Assembly: GCA_965200035.1 (NCBI GenBank)
Contig: OZ241334.1
Location: 4,092,001-4,156,000 of the forward strand
DNA length: 64,000 bases
Direction of reading: 5' to 3'
Source: UBA1952 sp965200035
GTDB taxonomy: Bacteria; Bacteroidota; Bacteroidia; Chitinophagales; Chitinophagaceae
Shown: in pieces, positions 19,295 through 28,683 of the stretch
Layout of the letters: each line of letters begins with the position of its first letter
Numbering within the stretch: position 1 is the first letter of the stretch
Program-made: the position numbers and the translations under genes
Notes under the pieces: generated by a model
What the model saw: the letters and a program-made list of their open reading frames with translations, nothing else
Database searches by the model: none
Told to the model about the DNA's origin: nothing

Positions 19295-20287
19295 CTACTG
19301 ATCTTTAGTCTCCTGCCTGCTGTAAACCGCATATTGGCCGGCAATCGTAATTTCATCCGCATCTTTCAGGATGAGCTCTTTCGGCTTCGCGATGATACCC
19401 GTCAGCTCCATGGCCGCTTTATATTTTTTTACCAGCACCGCACTGCCTGCAAGTATGATTGTTCCGTTATAGTCTTGTGGAAAAGCCGTCAGCTCGTAGC
19501 CAATCAGTAGTCCGCTCAGGTAATGGTAATTTGCTGTTTTTGATCTTTTCCTGAACAGATCAGCCGTTCTTACGAGGAATAGCTGATGCAGCAGATTATT
19601 TGCAGCTCCCTCTTTTACGCCCTGGTCAAAATGCACTCTGTTATCGGGTGTGTCGAAATCATTATCCTCCTCAACAGATGAAGTCAGAATGCTTTTGGTA
19701 CCAAGCAGAGAGAAAAGCTCGCCGGTCAGGAAAGTTTGAAACGATACCACCCGGCCGTTCTTTACCAGCGCATGCTTTGAATGAGTGCCCGGATGTATCA
19801 CCAGCTGTTCCTCCGGACGATTGGGAATGGCACAGCCCACGATCTGCGTCTCTTCACCACGCATTACATCATCTTCTGTTTTGGCACCGGATATCAGCAT
19901 TGCTGGATAAGGAAATGCATCACTGGCAGGGATCATTTTTGTGCTGAGGTCAGTGCCATCTAGTGCAAACGGAAGCGCTTTATACGGCACTTCCATCATG
20001 CCGATCGTAGAGGATGCCATGCCTGATATAACGACGGGAACACCATCTAATGTGCCGGTTCCCTGCGCTTCCAGATTACGGATGTTTTCCCGGATGACCG
20101 ATAGGTAAAAGGAGATCCGCTGTTCTTCCGGCAGGCTGCTTTTACACCATTCTTCATAAACGGTGCTGTTGCCCTGCTTGCTGCTCACTTCTGCTATGAT
20201 CTTAAAGCCAGCTAACTCAACCAGCCATAGCCGGAAGGCTGTGGTGCCCCAATCGCAGCTCAGAAACCGGGTAAGTTGCGCCATCAT
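19295..20287 (-). CDS. dgoK: 2-dehydro-3-deoxygalactonokinase
   Basis: About 330 residues. It phosphorylates 2-keto-3-deoxy-galactonate at C6 with ATP. The N-terminus LSCDWGTTAFRLWLVE is the family's phosphate-binding start, and the chain keeps GMASSTIG, HPGTHSKHALV and GSAVLVKKY. Start: tandem ATGs at 20287 and 20284 lie 52 nt after the dehydratase stop and open directly into the conserved core. An upstream in-frame ATG at 20416 would overlap the dehydratase and adds a non-family tail. It is third in the catabolic run. Confidence 0.9.
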   Translation of the reverse strand: MMAQLTRFLSCDWGTTAFRLWLVELAGFKIIAEVSSKQGNSTVYEEWCKSSLPEEQRISFYLSVIRENIRNLEAQGTGTLDGVPVVISGMASSTIGMMEVPYKALPFALDGTDLSTKMIPASDAFPYPAMLISGAKTEDDVMRGEETQIVGCAIPNRPEEQLVIHPGTHSKHALVKNGRVVSFQTFLTGELFSLLGTKSILTSSVEEDNDFDTPDNRVHFDQGVKEGAANNLLHQLFLVRTADLFRKRSKTANYHYLSGLLIGYELTAFPQDYNGTIILAGSAVLVKKYKAAMELTGIIAKPKELILKDADEITIAGQYAVYSRQETKDQ

Positions 20288-20339
20288 TTCTTGGTTTTCA
20301 TTGCTTGTATAATTCAGGAAATAGCCGTTGCTACGAAGC

Positions 20340-21488
20340 TCACCATTCGGCAATGCTGCCATCTTCATTCCGCCATATCGGGTTGTGCCAGTCGTGGCCG
20401 ATTTTTGCGCGCTCAATCACATAAGCTTCATTCACTTCTATGCCGAGTCCCGGTCCGTCAGGTATAGTTACGAAACCTTTCTCATAATTAAATACCGTGC
20501 GGTCGGCAATGTAATCCAGCAGGTCATTGTCTTTATTGTAATGAATGCCCAGGCTCTGCTCTTGTATAAATGCATTGTGGCAGGTAGCATCCACCTGCAG
20601 GCAGGCGGCAAGCGCTATAGGGCCCAGCGGGCAATGTGGCGCAGCAGCCACATCAAATGCCTCGGCCATCGAAATGATCTTTTTACACTCCGTAATGCCG
20701 CCCGCATGGGAAAGGTCCGGCTGGATGATATCTACATAGCCATCTGTCAACAGCTGCCGGAACTGCCACCTGGAGAACATGCGCTCCCCTGTGGCGATCG
20801 GAATATTCACATGCCTGGATATTTCGCGCAGCGCTTCATTGTTTTCGGCTAGTACGGGCTCTTCGATAAACATGGGATGATAGGGCTCCAGCTCTTTAGC
20901 CAGCACCTTGGCCATCGTTTTATGAACGCGGCCATGGAAGTCTACCCCGATGCCGACATTCGGCCCTACCGCGTTTCGCACGGCTGCAATGCGCGCAACC
21001 GATGCTTCGATCTTTTTAAAAGAATCCACATAGTTCATCTCCTCGGTTGCATTCATTTTAAGTGCTGTGAAGCCTTTGCTTACAACTGCTGTTGCTGCTT
21101 CGCCTACATGTTCGGGCCGGTCGCCGCCTATCCACGAGTACACCCGTATTTTATCGCGCACTTTCCCGCCCATAAGCATATGCACCGGTGCATCGTGGTA
21201 TTTTCCTTTAATATCCCACAGCGCCTGGTCAATGCCTGCAATGGCACTCATGAGGATGGGGCCGCCACGATAGAAGCCGCCTCTGTACATGACGTTCCAG
21301 TGGTCTTCAATGTTCAGCGGGTCCTTCCCGACAATGTTCTCCATCAGCTCTATTACAGCAGCCTTTACCGTAGCCGCGCGCCCTTCAATCACAGGCTCGC
21401 CCCAGCCAGTAATGCCTGTATCGGTTTCCATCTTCAGGAAGAGCCAGCGCGGTGGCACCTGAAATAACTCGTATCCGGTAACTTTCAT
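20340..21488 (-). CDS. dgoD: D-galactonate dehydratase
   Basis: 382 residues, an enolase-superfamily dehydratase making 2-keto-3-deoxygalactonate from galactonate. It closely follows E. coli DgoD from its start: the PPRWLFLKMETDTGITGWGE block, GFYRGGPILMSAIAGIDQAL, DFHGRVHK, FIEEPV, GERMFSRWQFR, DLSHAGGITE and APHCPLGPIALA, which hold the Mg ligands and the His general acid/base. Nine nt separate it from the aldolase stop, so both are in one transcript. I am confident of galactonate rather than gluconate specificity because the match to DgoD is near full length. Confidence 0.95.
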   Translation of the reverse strand: MKVTGYELFQVPPRWLFLKMETDTGITGWGEPVIEGRAATVKAAVIELMENIVGKDPLNIEDHWNVMYRGGFYRGGPILMSAIAGIDQALWDIKGKYHDAPVHMLMGGKVRDKIRVYSWIGGDRPEHVGEAATAVVSKGFTALKMNATEEMNYVDSFKKIEASVARIAAVRNAVGPNVGIGVDFHGRVHKTMAKVLAKELEPYHPMFIEEPVLAENNEALREISRHVNIPIATGERMFSRWQFRQLLTDGYVDIIQPDLSHAGGITECKKIISMAEAFDVAAAPHCPLGPIALAACLQVDATCHNAFIQEQSLGIHYNKDNDLLDYIADRTVFNYEKGFVTIPDGPGLGIEVNEAYVIERAKIGHDWHNPIWRNEDGSIAEW

Positions 21489-21497
21489 AATGTTTTT

Positions 21498-22133
21498 TTA
21501 GGAAGCGGGCGTTATTGCCCGGATGAATTGCCTGGCCTTTTCTGTAAGCGATTGAAGGTAAGCATCAGTCACTGGCTGGCTGGTATCGGTGAGCGCGCTG
21601 CCGAGGCCGAAAGCCACCGCGCCGGCATTCTGGTATCCGGCAATCGTATCCAGCGTAACTCCGCCGGTAGGCATAAGCGGAATATGGGGCAGCGGGCCGC
21701 GCATATCCCGGAAAAAAGAAGTTCCGATGCCTGCCGGAAAAACCTTGATGATGTCGCCGCCACAGGTATAAGCGGCAAGGATTTCTGTAGGCGTCATGCC
21801 ACCGGGAATGCTTATAGCGCCATATTTTTTAGTCATTGCAATCGTTGCCGGATCAAACGTCGGCGAGACGATAAATCCGGCCCCGGACAATATTGCCGAG
21901 CGGGCTGTTTCCGGATCAAGTACGGTGCCGGCGCCAATGAACATTTTATCGGCCATTGCGTCGGCCACCATCTCTATAAGTTTTAGGGCTCTTGGTGTAT
22001 TTACGGTTACCTCAACTACACGGATGCCGCCATCATAAAGCGCCTGTATACGTGGCAGCAGATCATCCAGAGTTCCGCCCCGGATGATGGCTACGATCTT
22101 ATGATCAAGAATATATTGAAAGGACATTGCCAT
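21498..22133 (-). CDS. dgoA: 2-dehydro-3-deoxy-6-phosphogalactonate (KDPG/KDPGal) aldolase
   Basis: 211 residues, class I aldolase yielding pyruvate and glyceraldehyde-3-phosphate. The Schiff-base lysine is K130 in DIIKVFPAG and the catalytic Glu is E41 in VVEVTVNTP. IGAGTVLD, FIVSPTFD and PGGMTPTEI complete the family pattern. The genomic position before dgoD and dgoK points to the galactonate form, although the same fold serves KDPG in the Entner-Doudoroff route. It is the first gene of the - strand operon, so its promoter lies in 22134-22606. Confidence 0.9.
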   Translation of the reverse strand: MAMSFQYILDHKIVAIIRGGTLDDLLPRIQALYDGGIRVVEVTVNTPRALKLIEMVADAMADKMFIGAGTVLDPETARSAILSGAGFIVSPTFDPATIAMTKKYGAISIPGGMTPTEILAAYTCGGDIIKVFPAGIGTSFFRDMRGPLPHIPLMPTGGVTLDTIAGYQNAGAVAFGLGSALTDTSQPVTDAYLQSLTEKARQFIRAITPAS

Positions 22134-22606
22134 GCGGAATAAGTGAATGAAGAATGGTTAAGCCAACAGGAAAACTGTCTGTAAGGTATCGCAACTAAAT
22201 CATGCCGGGAAGATTAGAAAAGATTTCCGATAGCTTATCTATTTGTAGAACGTAGATAACGCTGCTGATTAAGAGCAGGCATTAGTTAAAATTTAACCGA
22301 AACGTCTTACATGAAGATTCATCTGATTTTTATTCAGTACACAGTTTTATGATTATTACGATCTAATTATTGATCTGCGAATGCCGGATTATCCTTCGTG
22401 TAATGAAAGCCCGGCTAAGTGTAACGAAATATCCGCCTGGTAGGACAGGGCAACCGGGACATGTCTGTAAATAATAGCTTGCTGCTATTGCAAACAATTC
22501 AACTATCAGGTCATGTATGAAATGCTGTCTGCATGTGCCCATGCACCCCCTTTTGTAAAAAGGAATCCATACTTCAATTTTTCCTTTTTACTTAAATAAA
22601 AATACC
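22134..22606. other. Divergent intergenic region, dgo operon / T9SS cargo gene
   Basis: No coding frame. It carries the promoter of the - strand galactonate operon and that of the + strand secreted protein. The 14-bp motif shared with the region upstream of the gene at 28684-30339 lies within it. Confidence 0.5.
22381..22394 (+). promoter_or_regulatory. Shared 14-bp motif, copy 1
   Basis: ATGCCGGATTATCC, 213 nt before the start of the secreted protein gene. The identical 14 bp occur in the same orientation upstream of the other secreted T9SS protein on the far side of the two-component system. A LytTR-regulator or other operator role is proposed, not shown. Confidence 0.4.
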
Positions 22607-24700
22607 ATGAAGAAAATAATTATTTTAATCTGTTTGTGTTTTTCAGCAGGCTTGTCTGTGAATGCACAGAGCAATGAATGGATCTTCTCGCCGAATTTGC
22701 ACATGAATACAACAACAGGCGCATTTACCACGATTCCTGCCAGCAGCGATTTCGCTAGTTGCATTTATACCAATCAGCGACTGGGTGTATGCTCCAACAC
22801 TTTATCGGGGCTGCCGGAAGATTACATCGCATTTAATAGCTGCGGTCTTTATAAAGCCAATGGAGATTCACGTAAGCCGGGTGGGGTCGGTAATCTTTTC
22901 GGGCTTCCCGGAAGCTGCCATACCTTTTACTCCGTTGGCTGGACCCGTGGCGATCAGGCACCGCACGGACAGCAGGATATGTTCATCCTGTATGAATTGG
23001 ACGCGACAGACCGCGATACCATTAAGCAGGTGAGTCAGCAGGTGCTGATCGCCCCTATGGCTATTTTTTCCAATACAAATGAGGCGGTCGGCCCTTTGGG
23101 CACTTATGGCCGGCGCTATATTTATGCAGCGGACGATAATAATATATCCGTCTTTCACATTTCTGTATATGGAAATATTTATCCGGATTATACCATTCCG
23201 CTTAGTGGTATAGGTCCATTGGATAATGATGTGAAGATGGAAGTTTCACCGGATGGAAACAGTCTCTTTATGGTTACACAAACTCAGAATGTTTATCGTT
23301 ATGATCTTGTGGCAGGTACTTTTAATCTGGTAAAATCTCTTCCTGCGAATACCGTCGCTGGTATGGAATTCGTACCTGCTGTGGTATCGGGCAGCACTTA
23401 TGACCGTTTGTATATCAGCTATCACAGCACAAATCCAACCGTAATTATCGGTGATCTTATTTATGTTGAATTTGATCCGTCCGGGCCTACCACGCATACA
23501 GGATTTTTACCCTCAACAGTCTCCGCTTATCAGTGCGGCTTTTCAGAAATTGAGCTTGCGAAAAACGGGCTTTTGTATTTCGGATATAATCCTGCTCCTG
23601 CATCATCAGGAATTATTCCCACGGGTAGCCTATATACACTGGACCCGGCTACAGGAACTGCTTCTGAAGTTCATTTATCGGGCGGAGCAGCTATTCCACT
23701 GACTAATATCGAGCAGGGAAGCGGCTATTTAATACAAACCCAGATCGATGGTGATGACTATAATTATGCCTGCGCTGATGGATGCAACAGCGACTTTACC
23801 ATTACTTACAATACCAATAACCCACAGGATGTAATTTTTACACCTGCCGATCACACGAATTCCAATACTTATGAATGGACCTTCAGCGGAGGTGTTGGCC
23901 TTGTCCCTAACCCGCCGCCGCATAATCCGGTAAACATAACCTTCCCATCAGGTGGCGGTGGTTACAGTGCTACGTTGAAAGTAACAGATCCTCCTAACCC
24001 ATGGAATGAATGCTTTACCCAGGCGAATTTCTGCCTGCCTGCGGATCCGATGGTTTCGGCGGGCGATCCATCACTTGGCGCCGGCAATTGCAGCGGCCCT
24101 CCGGAATTTAAGATTGAGGATAATGGTAAGTATCTGACATTGGTTCCTTCGACCGGCGGATCATACTACAATATTGAATGGGGCGATGGCCAGTCTACGT
24201 TTGATCCGGTTGTTTCGGCGGGCGCCATATACAAGCACTATTACACCAATCCTTCTTTACCGTTTTTAAGCTCTGTTCCGGGTACCTACACTGTATGCCT
24301 GCAAACAGGCTACGGATCGGGCAACTGCCGGAAATGCATGGATGTATGTGTCAATTACCGCACACTGGGCGCTCAGGTTGAAGATCATCCCAGACCTGCT
24401 CCTGCTGCTACTTCTGTTCCTGTAGCAAATACAATTACCCGTGAAGGATTTTATTTTGGAAGCATTTATCCTAATCCGATAAAAGACAAAGTGAGTATAG
24501 AAGTGATCGCCGCACAAAATGAACAGGTGTCGCTGCAGTTAACAGAGATCACCGGCAAAAAAGTGCTTGAACGGGACTACCAACTTTACAAAGGACGAAA
24601 TAAGCTGGAGATTTCGTTGAGCGGTGTGAGCAGTGGCATTTATTTAATAGAGATGAAGGGGAAAAAGCAGTCAGTCAGAGCTAAAGTTGTGAAGGATTAG
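22607..24700 (+). CDS. Secreted PKD-like protein with type IX sorting domain
   Basis: 697 residues. A Sec signal peptide (to about VNAQ, residue 21) is followed by a beta-propeller-like region with HTSF/YVEFD style blades to about residue 390. One or two PKD-like domains follow (YEWTFSGG and YNIEWGDGQST, about 400-590). The C-terminal domain of about 75 residues (YPNPIKDKVSIEV, GKKVLERDY, LSGVSSGIYLIEMKG) is a type A T9SS signal. The protein is therefore exported across the outer membrane and released or attached to the surface. Cysteine pairs in the PKD part suggest disulfides. Function is unknown. It lies beside the LytTR system, converging on it at a strong terminator. Confidence 0.85.
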   Translation: MKKIIILICLCFSAGLSVNAQSNEWIFSPNLHMNTTTGAFTTIPASSDFASCIYTNQRLGVCSNTLSGLPEDYIAFNSCGLYKANGDSRKPGGVGNLFGLPGSCHTFYSVGWTRGDQAPHGQQDMFILYELDATDRDTIKQVSQQVLIAPMAIFSNTNEAVGPLGTYGRRYIYAADDNNISVFHISVYGNIYPDYTIPLSGIGPLDNDVKMEVSPDGNSLFMVTQTQNVYRYDLVAGTFNLVKSLPANTVAGMEFVPAVVSGSTYDRLYISYHSTNPTVIIGDLIYVEFDPSGPTTHTGFLPSTVSAYQCGFSEIELAKNGLLYFGYNPAPASSGIIPTGSLYTLDPATGTASEVHLSGGAAIPLTNIEQGSGYLIQTQIDGDDYNYACADGCNSDFTITYNTNNPQDVIFTPADHTNSNTYEWTFSGGVGLVPNPPPHNPVNITFPSGGGGYSATLKVTDPPNPWNECFTQANFCLPADPMVSAGDPSLGAGNCSGPPEFKIEDNGKYLTLVPSTGGSYYNIEWGDGQSTFDPVVSAGAIYKHYYTNPSLPFLSSVPGTYTVCLQTGYGSGNCRKCMDVCVNYRTLGAQVEDHPRPAPAATSVPVANTITREGFYFGSIYPNPIKDKVSIEVIAAQNEQVSLQLTEITGKKVLERDYQLYKGRNKLEISLSGVSSGIYLIEMKGKKQSVRAKVVKD

Positions 24701-24759
24701 CGAAACGGACTCCACGGAAATGATGGAATAAATAAGTTATTTATCCCGGATATCAGATA

Positions 24760-24790
24760 AACAATGCCGCCGGAAGAGCGGCATTGTTTT
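24760..24790. terminator. Bidirectional terminator
   Basis: A perfect 11-bp stem AACAATGCCGC / GCGGCATTGTT with a 7-nt loop has a T-run after it and an A-run before it. It sits between the convergent secreted protein and response regulator genes. Confidence 0.9.
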
Positions 24791-24832
24791 GCTTTATACG
24801 ATTGGATGAAGCAGCGCGTGTGCTGCAAGAAC

Positions 24833-25576
24833 CTAGTGGGTGATCTTATTGAATACTTTCAGTAATTGCTCCCTAGCATCTCTGGCAAGCGGTATTTCCA
24901 TGCCGTCATTCATTACGATGGTTCCATTATTGTTGTATTTATTTACATAGTTCAGATTGATGATGAAAGAACGATGTACCTGCAGGAAAGATCCGGTTTT
25001 AAGCAGATCCTTAAACTTACCGATGCTGTAAGAGCTCAGCATTTCCTTTGCGCCAATCATAAGTCTCGTATACCGTGCTGTACCTTGCAGGTACAGAATG
25101 TCTGCCATATCTATAAATTGCATTCCGCTGGTATTCGGTATTCCTATTTTCGGCCTTACTGCTGTAATGGATGCCTGCAAAATGTTTTGTGCTGCCAGAT
25201 GTTTGTTTCTTATCCGCTCAACAACTTTATTCACGCATTTCAGAAGCATAGTATCTTCTAATGGTTTAAGCATATAGCCGGAAGCTGAAAGATTAAAGGC
25301 ATCAAGCGCATGATCCGGATCTGCAGTTACAAAAATAACCTCGCTTTTCAGGTCGGGCAGCAGATTAAGCAGGGCTATACCGCTTTTCTGCGGCATAGCG
25401 ATGTCAAGAAATACGATGTCTGCAGGCGCATTGCGCAAGGCTTCATAAGCCGGCTTCCAATGATTATAGGTACCGATAATGATCATGTCGCTAAACAGAT
25501 CATGGATCATGTCCTCAAGCTGGGCTACAGATTTAGGCTCATCATCGACAATCATACAGGTGAATGTATCCTTCAT
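24833..25576 (-). CDS. LytTR-family response regulator
   Basis: 247 residues. The receiver domain (1-120) has phospho-acceptor D58 in VFLDIAMP, acidic pair DDE near residues 11-13 and the K in MLKPLED. The C-terminal LytTR DNA-binding domain (about 145-245) shows the family's ILYLQGTARYTRLM and FLQVHRSFIINLNYVNKY. Phosphorylation by the kinase encoded just upstream would change DNA binding. The start codon overlaps the kinase stop in an ATGA arrangement (4 nt), so translation is probably coupled. Candidate targets are the two flanking secreted-protein genes. Confidence 0.95.
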   Translation of the reverse strand: MKDTFTCMIVDDEPKSVAQLEDMIHDLFSDMIIIGTYNHWKPAYEALRNAPADIVFLDIAMPQKSGIALLNLLPDLKSEVIFVTADPDHALDAFNLSASGYMLKPLEDTMLLKCVNKVVERIRNKHLAAQNILQASITAVRPKIGIPNTSGMQFIDMADILYLQGTARYTRLMIGAKEMLSSYSIGKFKDLLKTGSFLQVHRSFIINLNYVNKYNNNGTIVMNDGMEIPLARDAREQLLKVFNKITH

Positions 25577-28500
25577 TGATAGTATTTTATCGTTATTACT
25601 ACTGTGGTACCTGTCTCCGGGAGCACATGATCAATATAAACCAGATCAAGCTGTATTTGCCGGTAAGAGTTGAAAATATGAATGAGCTCATTGGTTAGCT
25701 GAGTTCCATACGAGGAAGCAGAAGTATCGTTATCCCGTTGATATTGCCGGACGGCAGTGCGCCCGATTCCGTTGTCGGTGATCCGGCAGATCAGCTCACT
25801 TCGGGTAACTCCTTCTTTAAATTCAACCCGCAACGTTCCTTTGCCTTCTTTATGCATCAATCCATGATTAATCGCATTTTCCACGAGTGGCTGCAAGAGG
25901 AAGGCGGGAAGCTTTAGCCGGTGGTCCAGCGTATCATCCACGACGAGCAGATAATCGAACTTATGTTCGAAACGTGCCTGCTGCAGGGAGATATAATTGC
26001 CCAGATTTTCAACCTCCTCATCAAGGGTAATCAGCTTGTTTCGTACCGATTTGATATATGCCCGCAACAATTTGGAGAAGGCGATAAAATGATCCAGCGC
26101 TTCCCTTGTCTTTTGCTTCCGTATATAATAAAGCCCGGTATTGAGCGTGTTGAAAATAAAGTGCGGGTTGATCTGTGCATAAATTGACTTAAGCTCCAGC
26201 TCCAGTTTACGGTTCTTTTGCAAATGTTTTTTGCTGACGATACGCCTGGTCAGAATAACGAGCAGAAAGCAGGAGACGAGCAAAAATAAAATGCCAGTGG
26301 TCCATAGAGTTTTTTTTCCTGCCGGCGTTTGCCACCAGTAAGGAACAAGATAGATGATGATGTCGTTGCGATCGCCGGTCCAGATTTCATCTGATGCGAT
26401 CAGGGACAAAGCGTAATACCTGCCCGGCAATAAATGTTGCAGAAAAAGCTCATTCCCGTTCAATGCATTCCAGGATGATTGCAACCCTCCGAGCCTGTAT
26501 TGATAAGATAATTTACCTGTGCCATCCGGATTGATCAACTCCAGTAAAAGCTGTCTGTTCTCCTGATCCATACGGATCGTATCCTGTTGATGAATGTTGA
26601 TCAGGCTGTCTTTATAATTAATCAGCAGCTTACAGGCAATCCTGTTCGGTTGAGTACACGCAGAGCGGCTACTATCCGTTATATTCACTTTGTACAGGCC
26701 TTTGTCGGTATTCAGCAATAAAGCGCTGTCGTCTGTCTGTAGGCCTGTCACAGAATGATAATTGCTGTATTTGTAATTATAGCAGGCAAAGGGTTCGAAT
26801 AGGGCGGCTGGCCCTTCGATCTTTGAAATAAATATTCCCGGCTTACCGGCAACGATCAGCCGGTCATTTTGCAGCGAGATGAACATGCCGGCCAGCGGGT
26901 AGTGGATAAGCGCTTCCCGAAGCAGATTCTTCCTAGTATTATAAATAAATAACCTCGTTTGATCTTTTATAAAAACATTTCCGGAATGGTTGTCTATAAT
27001 GATCTGAGAGATTTTCTTTAAGCCGTAGCTTCTGAATAAAGGGCTTTGTTCAATATATCCATCAGCTCTTAAAAAGTAAAGTCTGATCTGCCGCTCACTG
27101 TAAGTCCAGAAGGTCTTTTGCAAAGAGTCGAAAGTAAATCCTTTAGACATATAGTTATTTTTGAACTGCCCGATGTCCAGCATGCTGTCGGCAGACCATT
27201 TAAAGCGACAAAATCCCATCATGTGTGCGATGCCATATAATGCATCGCCATAAAAAAATCCATCTTTCAAAGGACCGCTTTTATGATATACAAAAGGCTG
27301 AAGTGATGCCGCAGGACCATCAAGCTGATAACTGTGCGCGGGTCGACCTGTTGAGAAATAGCTGCTCATCTTTCCCTGCCGGTCAAGCCAGTAAATATCA
27401 TTTCCGGCCAGTACCAGTGAATGGCTACTATCGTAACGGATCACCTTTTTTATATCATTCACAAACGGATAAGTCTTATAAGATATTTCCTTTCTGCCGA
27501 TGGTTGCTATAGCATGTAGGTCTTTATTCCACCAGCAGCCACCCCTTACAGACTGTCCCACGAACTGGTAGTTTTTCAGATCCACTGAATCAATCTTTTC
27601 AAACTTATTATGATGATTATCCCGGTACATACCATTCATCACCGTGGCGGTACAGGTTCCCCAAAAACTGTTTTCAAACACATAAGAAACCGTTTGCCGG
27701 CTCAGTGCATCACTGAATAAATAAGTATGCACCTGATGCATCAGCGCATCGTATTGATAGACCTTTTTATTGGTGACGAAATACATGGACCGGCCGGCAT
27801 GATAAAGGTTGTACACATGCTCATCCTTATCTTTTATTACCGGCAGCATTAAAGTATGGCCATTTGTAAGGTCAGTTGTATAGATGGCGCTACTATCAAA
27901 CCAACAATTAATCAGGTACTTTTCAAACAGGTAACTTCTGTTCATATGCGCCAGCGATGTATCTGCTTTATAAAAGCGACCATCTGTCCTGCAAAGCAGT
28001 CGCTGCCGGAAGCCGGTCAGGCCTGGTTCCAGCGTGTAGATATTTTCTTTTTTTCGTAGCAATACACCACCGGAATCTCTTATGTAGAGCTGATTTAAGT
28101 TAGAAGAAGGCAGAACAGGATAGCTATATAAAGTGTCGTTGTATTCAATAAACAATTGCTTATCCGCATAAGAGTTTCCGAAAATTACACAACCCCTGTA
28201 ATTACGGATATTGGTGGGTTTTATGATCAGCGGATTGTGTACGGCGAAAGGTTTGCTGTACCTGTCTTTATAAATATAACCTACCTCATCCGAAATATTG
28301 GACAGCCATATTCTGCTACGATTGTCTTCAAAAAGTGCCCAGATATCATCATTGTATAAACCGGATGAGAGATTGAATGTTTTGAGATGGTAGCCGTCGT
28401 ATTTAATAACACCTTTATCAGTAGATAACCATAAATAGCCATTATGGTCCTGCATAATGAAATATACATGATCAGACGGGAGCCCGCTGACCGTATTCAA

Positions 28501-28599
28501 GCTGGCTTCTTTTTCAGGCGCGGCATAGCTCTTTTGCACGCCCGGCAGTATAAGCGCTATTAAAAATAGCAGCCAGTAAAGGTTGTTCAAATAAACCAT
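25573..28599 (-). CDS. Propeller/Y_Y_Y sensor histidine kinase (LytS/YehU type)
   Basis: 1008 residues. An N-terminal signal or anchor (to about residue 26) precedes a periplasmic two-component propeller with blades such as GLPSDHVYFIMQDHNGYLWL and DDIWALFEDNRSRIWL. Next come a Y_Y_Y Ig-like domain (YQYRLGGLQSSWN, about 670-755), one transmembrane helix (about 765-790), a His_kinase domain with the phospho-His in QINPHFIFNT (about 811), and an HATPase domain (LLQPLVENAINHG, ITDNGIG). This is half of a hybrid-like sensory architecture common in Bacteroidota, but the regulator is a separate LytTR protein. The ligand is unknown; the propeller senses extracellular glycans in related systems. The gene is co-translated with the regulator. 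Confidence 0.93.
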   Translation of the reverse strand: MVYLNNLYWLLFLIALILPGVQKSYAAPEKEASLNTVSGLPSDHVYFIMQDHNGYLWLSTDKGVIKYDGYHLKTFNLSSGLYNDDIWALFEDNRSRIWLSNISDEVGYIYKDRYSKPFAVHNPLIIKPTNIRNYRGCVIFGNSYADKQLFIEYNDTLYSYPVLPSSNLNQLYIRDSGGVLLRKKENIYTLEPGLTGFRQRLLCRTDGRFYKADTSLAHMNRSYLFEKYLINCWFDSSAIYTTDLTNGHTLMLPVIKDKDEHVYNLYHAGRSMYFVTNKKVYQYDALMHQVHTYLFSDALSRQTVSYVFENSFWGTCTATVMNGMYRDNHHNKFEKIDSVDLKNYQFVGQSVRGGCWWNKDLHAIATIGRKEISYKTYPFVNDIKKVIRYDSSHSLVLAGNDIYWLDRQGKMSSYFSTGRPAHSYQLDGPAASLQPFVYHKSGPLKDGFFYGDALYGIAHMMGFCRFKWSADSMLDIGQFKNNYMSKGFTFDSLQKTFWTYSERQIRLYFLRADGYIEQSPLFRSYGLKKISQIIIDNHSGNVFIKDQTRLFIYNTRKNLLREALIHYPLAGMFISLQNDRLIVAGKPGIFISKIEGPAALFEPFACYNYKYSNYHSVTGLQTDDSALLLNTDKGLYKVNITDSSRSACTQPNRIACKLLINYKDSLINIHQQDTIRMDQENRQLLLELINPDGTGKLSYQYRLGGLQSSWNALNGNELFLQHLLPGRYYALSLIASDEIWTGDRNDIIIYLVPYWWQTPAGKKTLWTTGILFLLVSCFLLVILTRRIVSKKHLQKNRKLELELKSIYAQINPHFIFNTLNTGLYYIRKQKTREALDHFIAFSKLLRAYIKSVRNKLITLDEEVENLGNYISLQQARFEHKFDYLLVVDDTLDHRLKLPAFLLQPLVENAINHGLMHKEGKGTLRVEFKEGVTRSELICRITDNGIGRTAVRQYQRDNDTSASSYGTQLTNELIHIFNSYRQIQLDLVYIDHVLPETGTTVVITIKYYQ

Positions 28600-28606
28600 T
28601 TAAATA

Positions 28607-28651
28607 AGATCCGGTATAAGATGCAGAAAATTAGCATCCCATACCGGATCT
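28607..28651. promoter_or_regulatory. Long hairpin / palindrome upstream of the sensor kinase
   Basis: AGATCCGGTAT (28607-28617) and ATACCGGATCT (28641-28651) are perfect inverted repeats with a nested GATGC/GCATC stem. They lie between the stop of the secreted protein gene and the kinase start, both on the - strand. There is no T-run, so it could be a weak terminator, an mRNA hairpin or an operator. The half-site CCGGAT is shared with the 14-bp motif. Confidence 0.55.
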
Positions 28652-28683
28652 GGTAATTGAATAGATTATGAAACAAAGGATCA

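Noticed and set aside
20877..21467. A 196-codon + strand frame opposite dgoD
   Set aside because: Antisense to a gene with near full-length match to DgoD; His/Cys-rich composition is that of a shadow frame.
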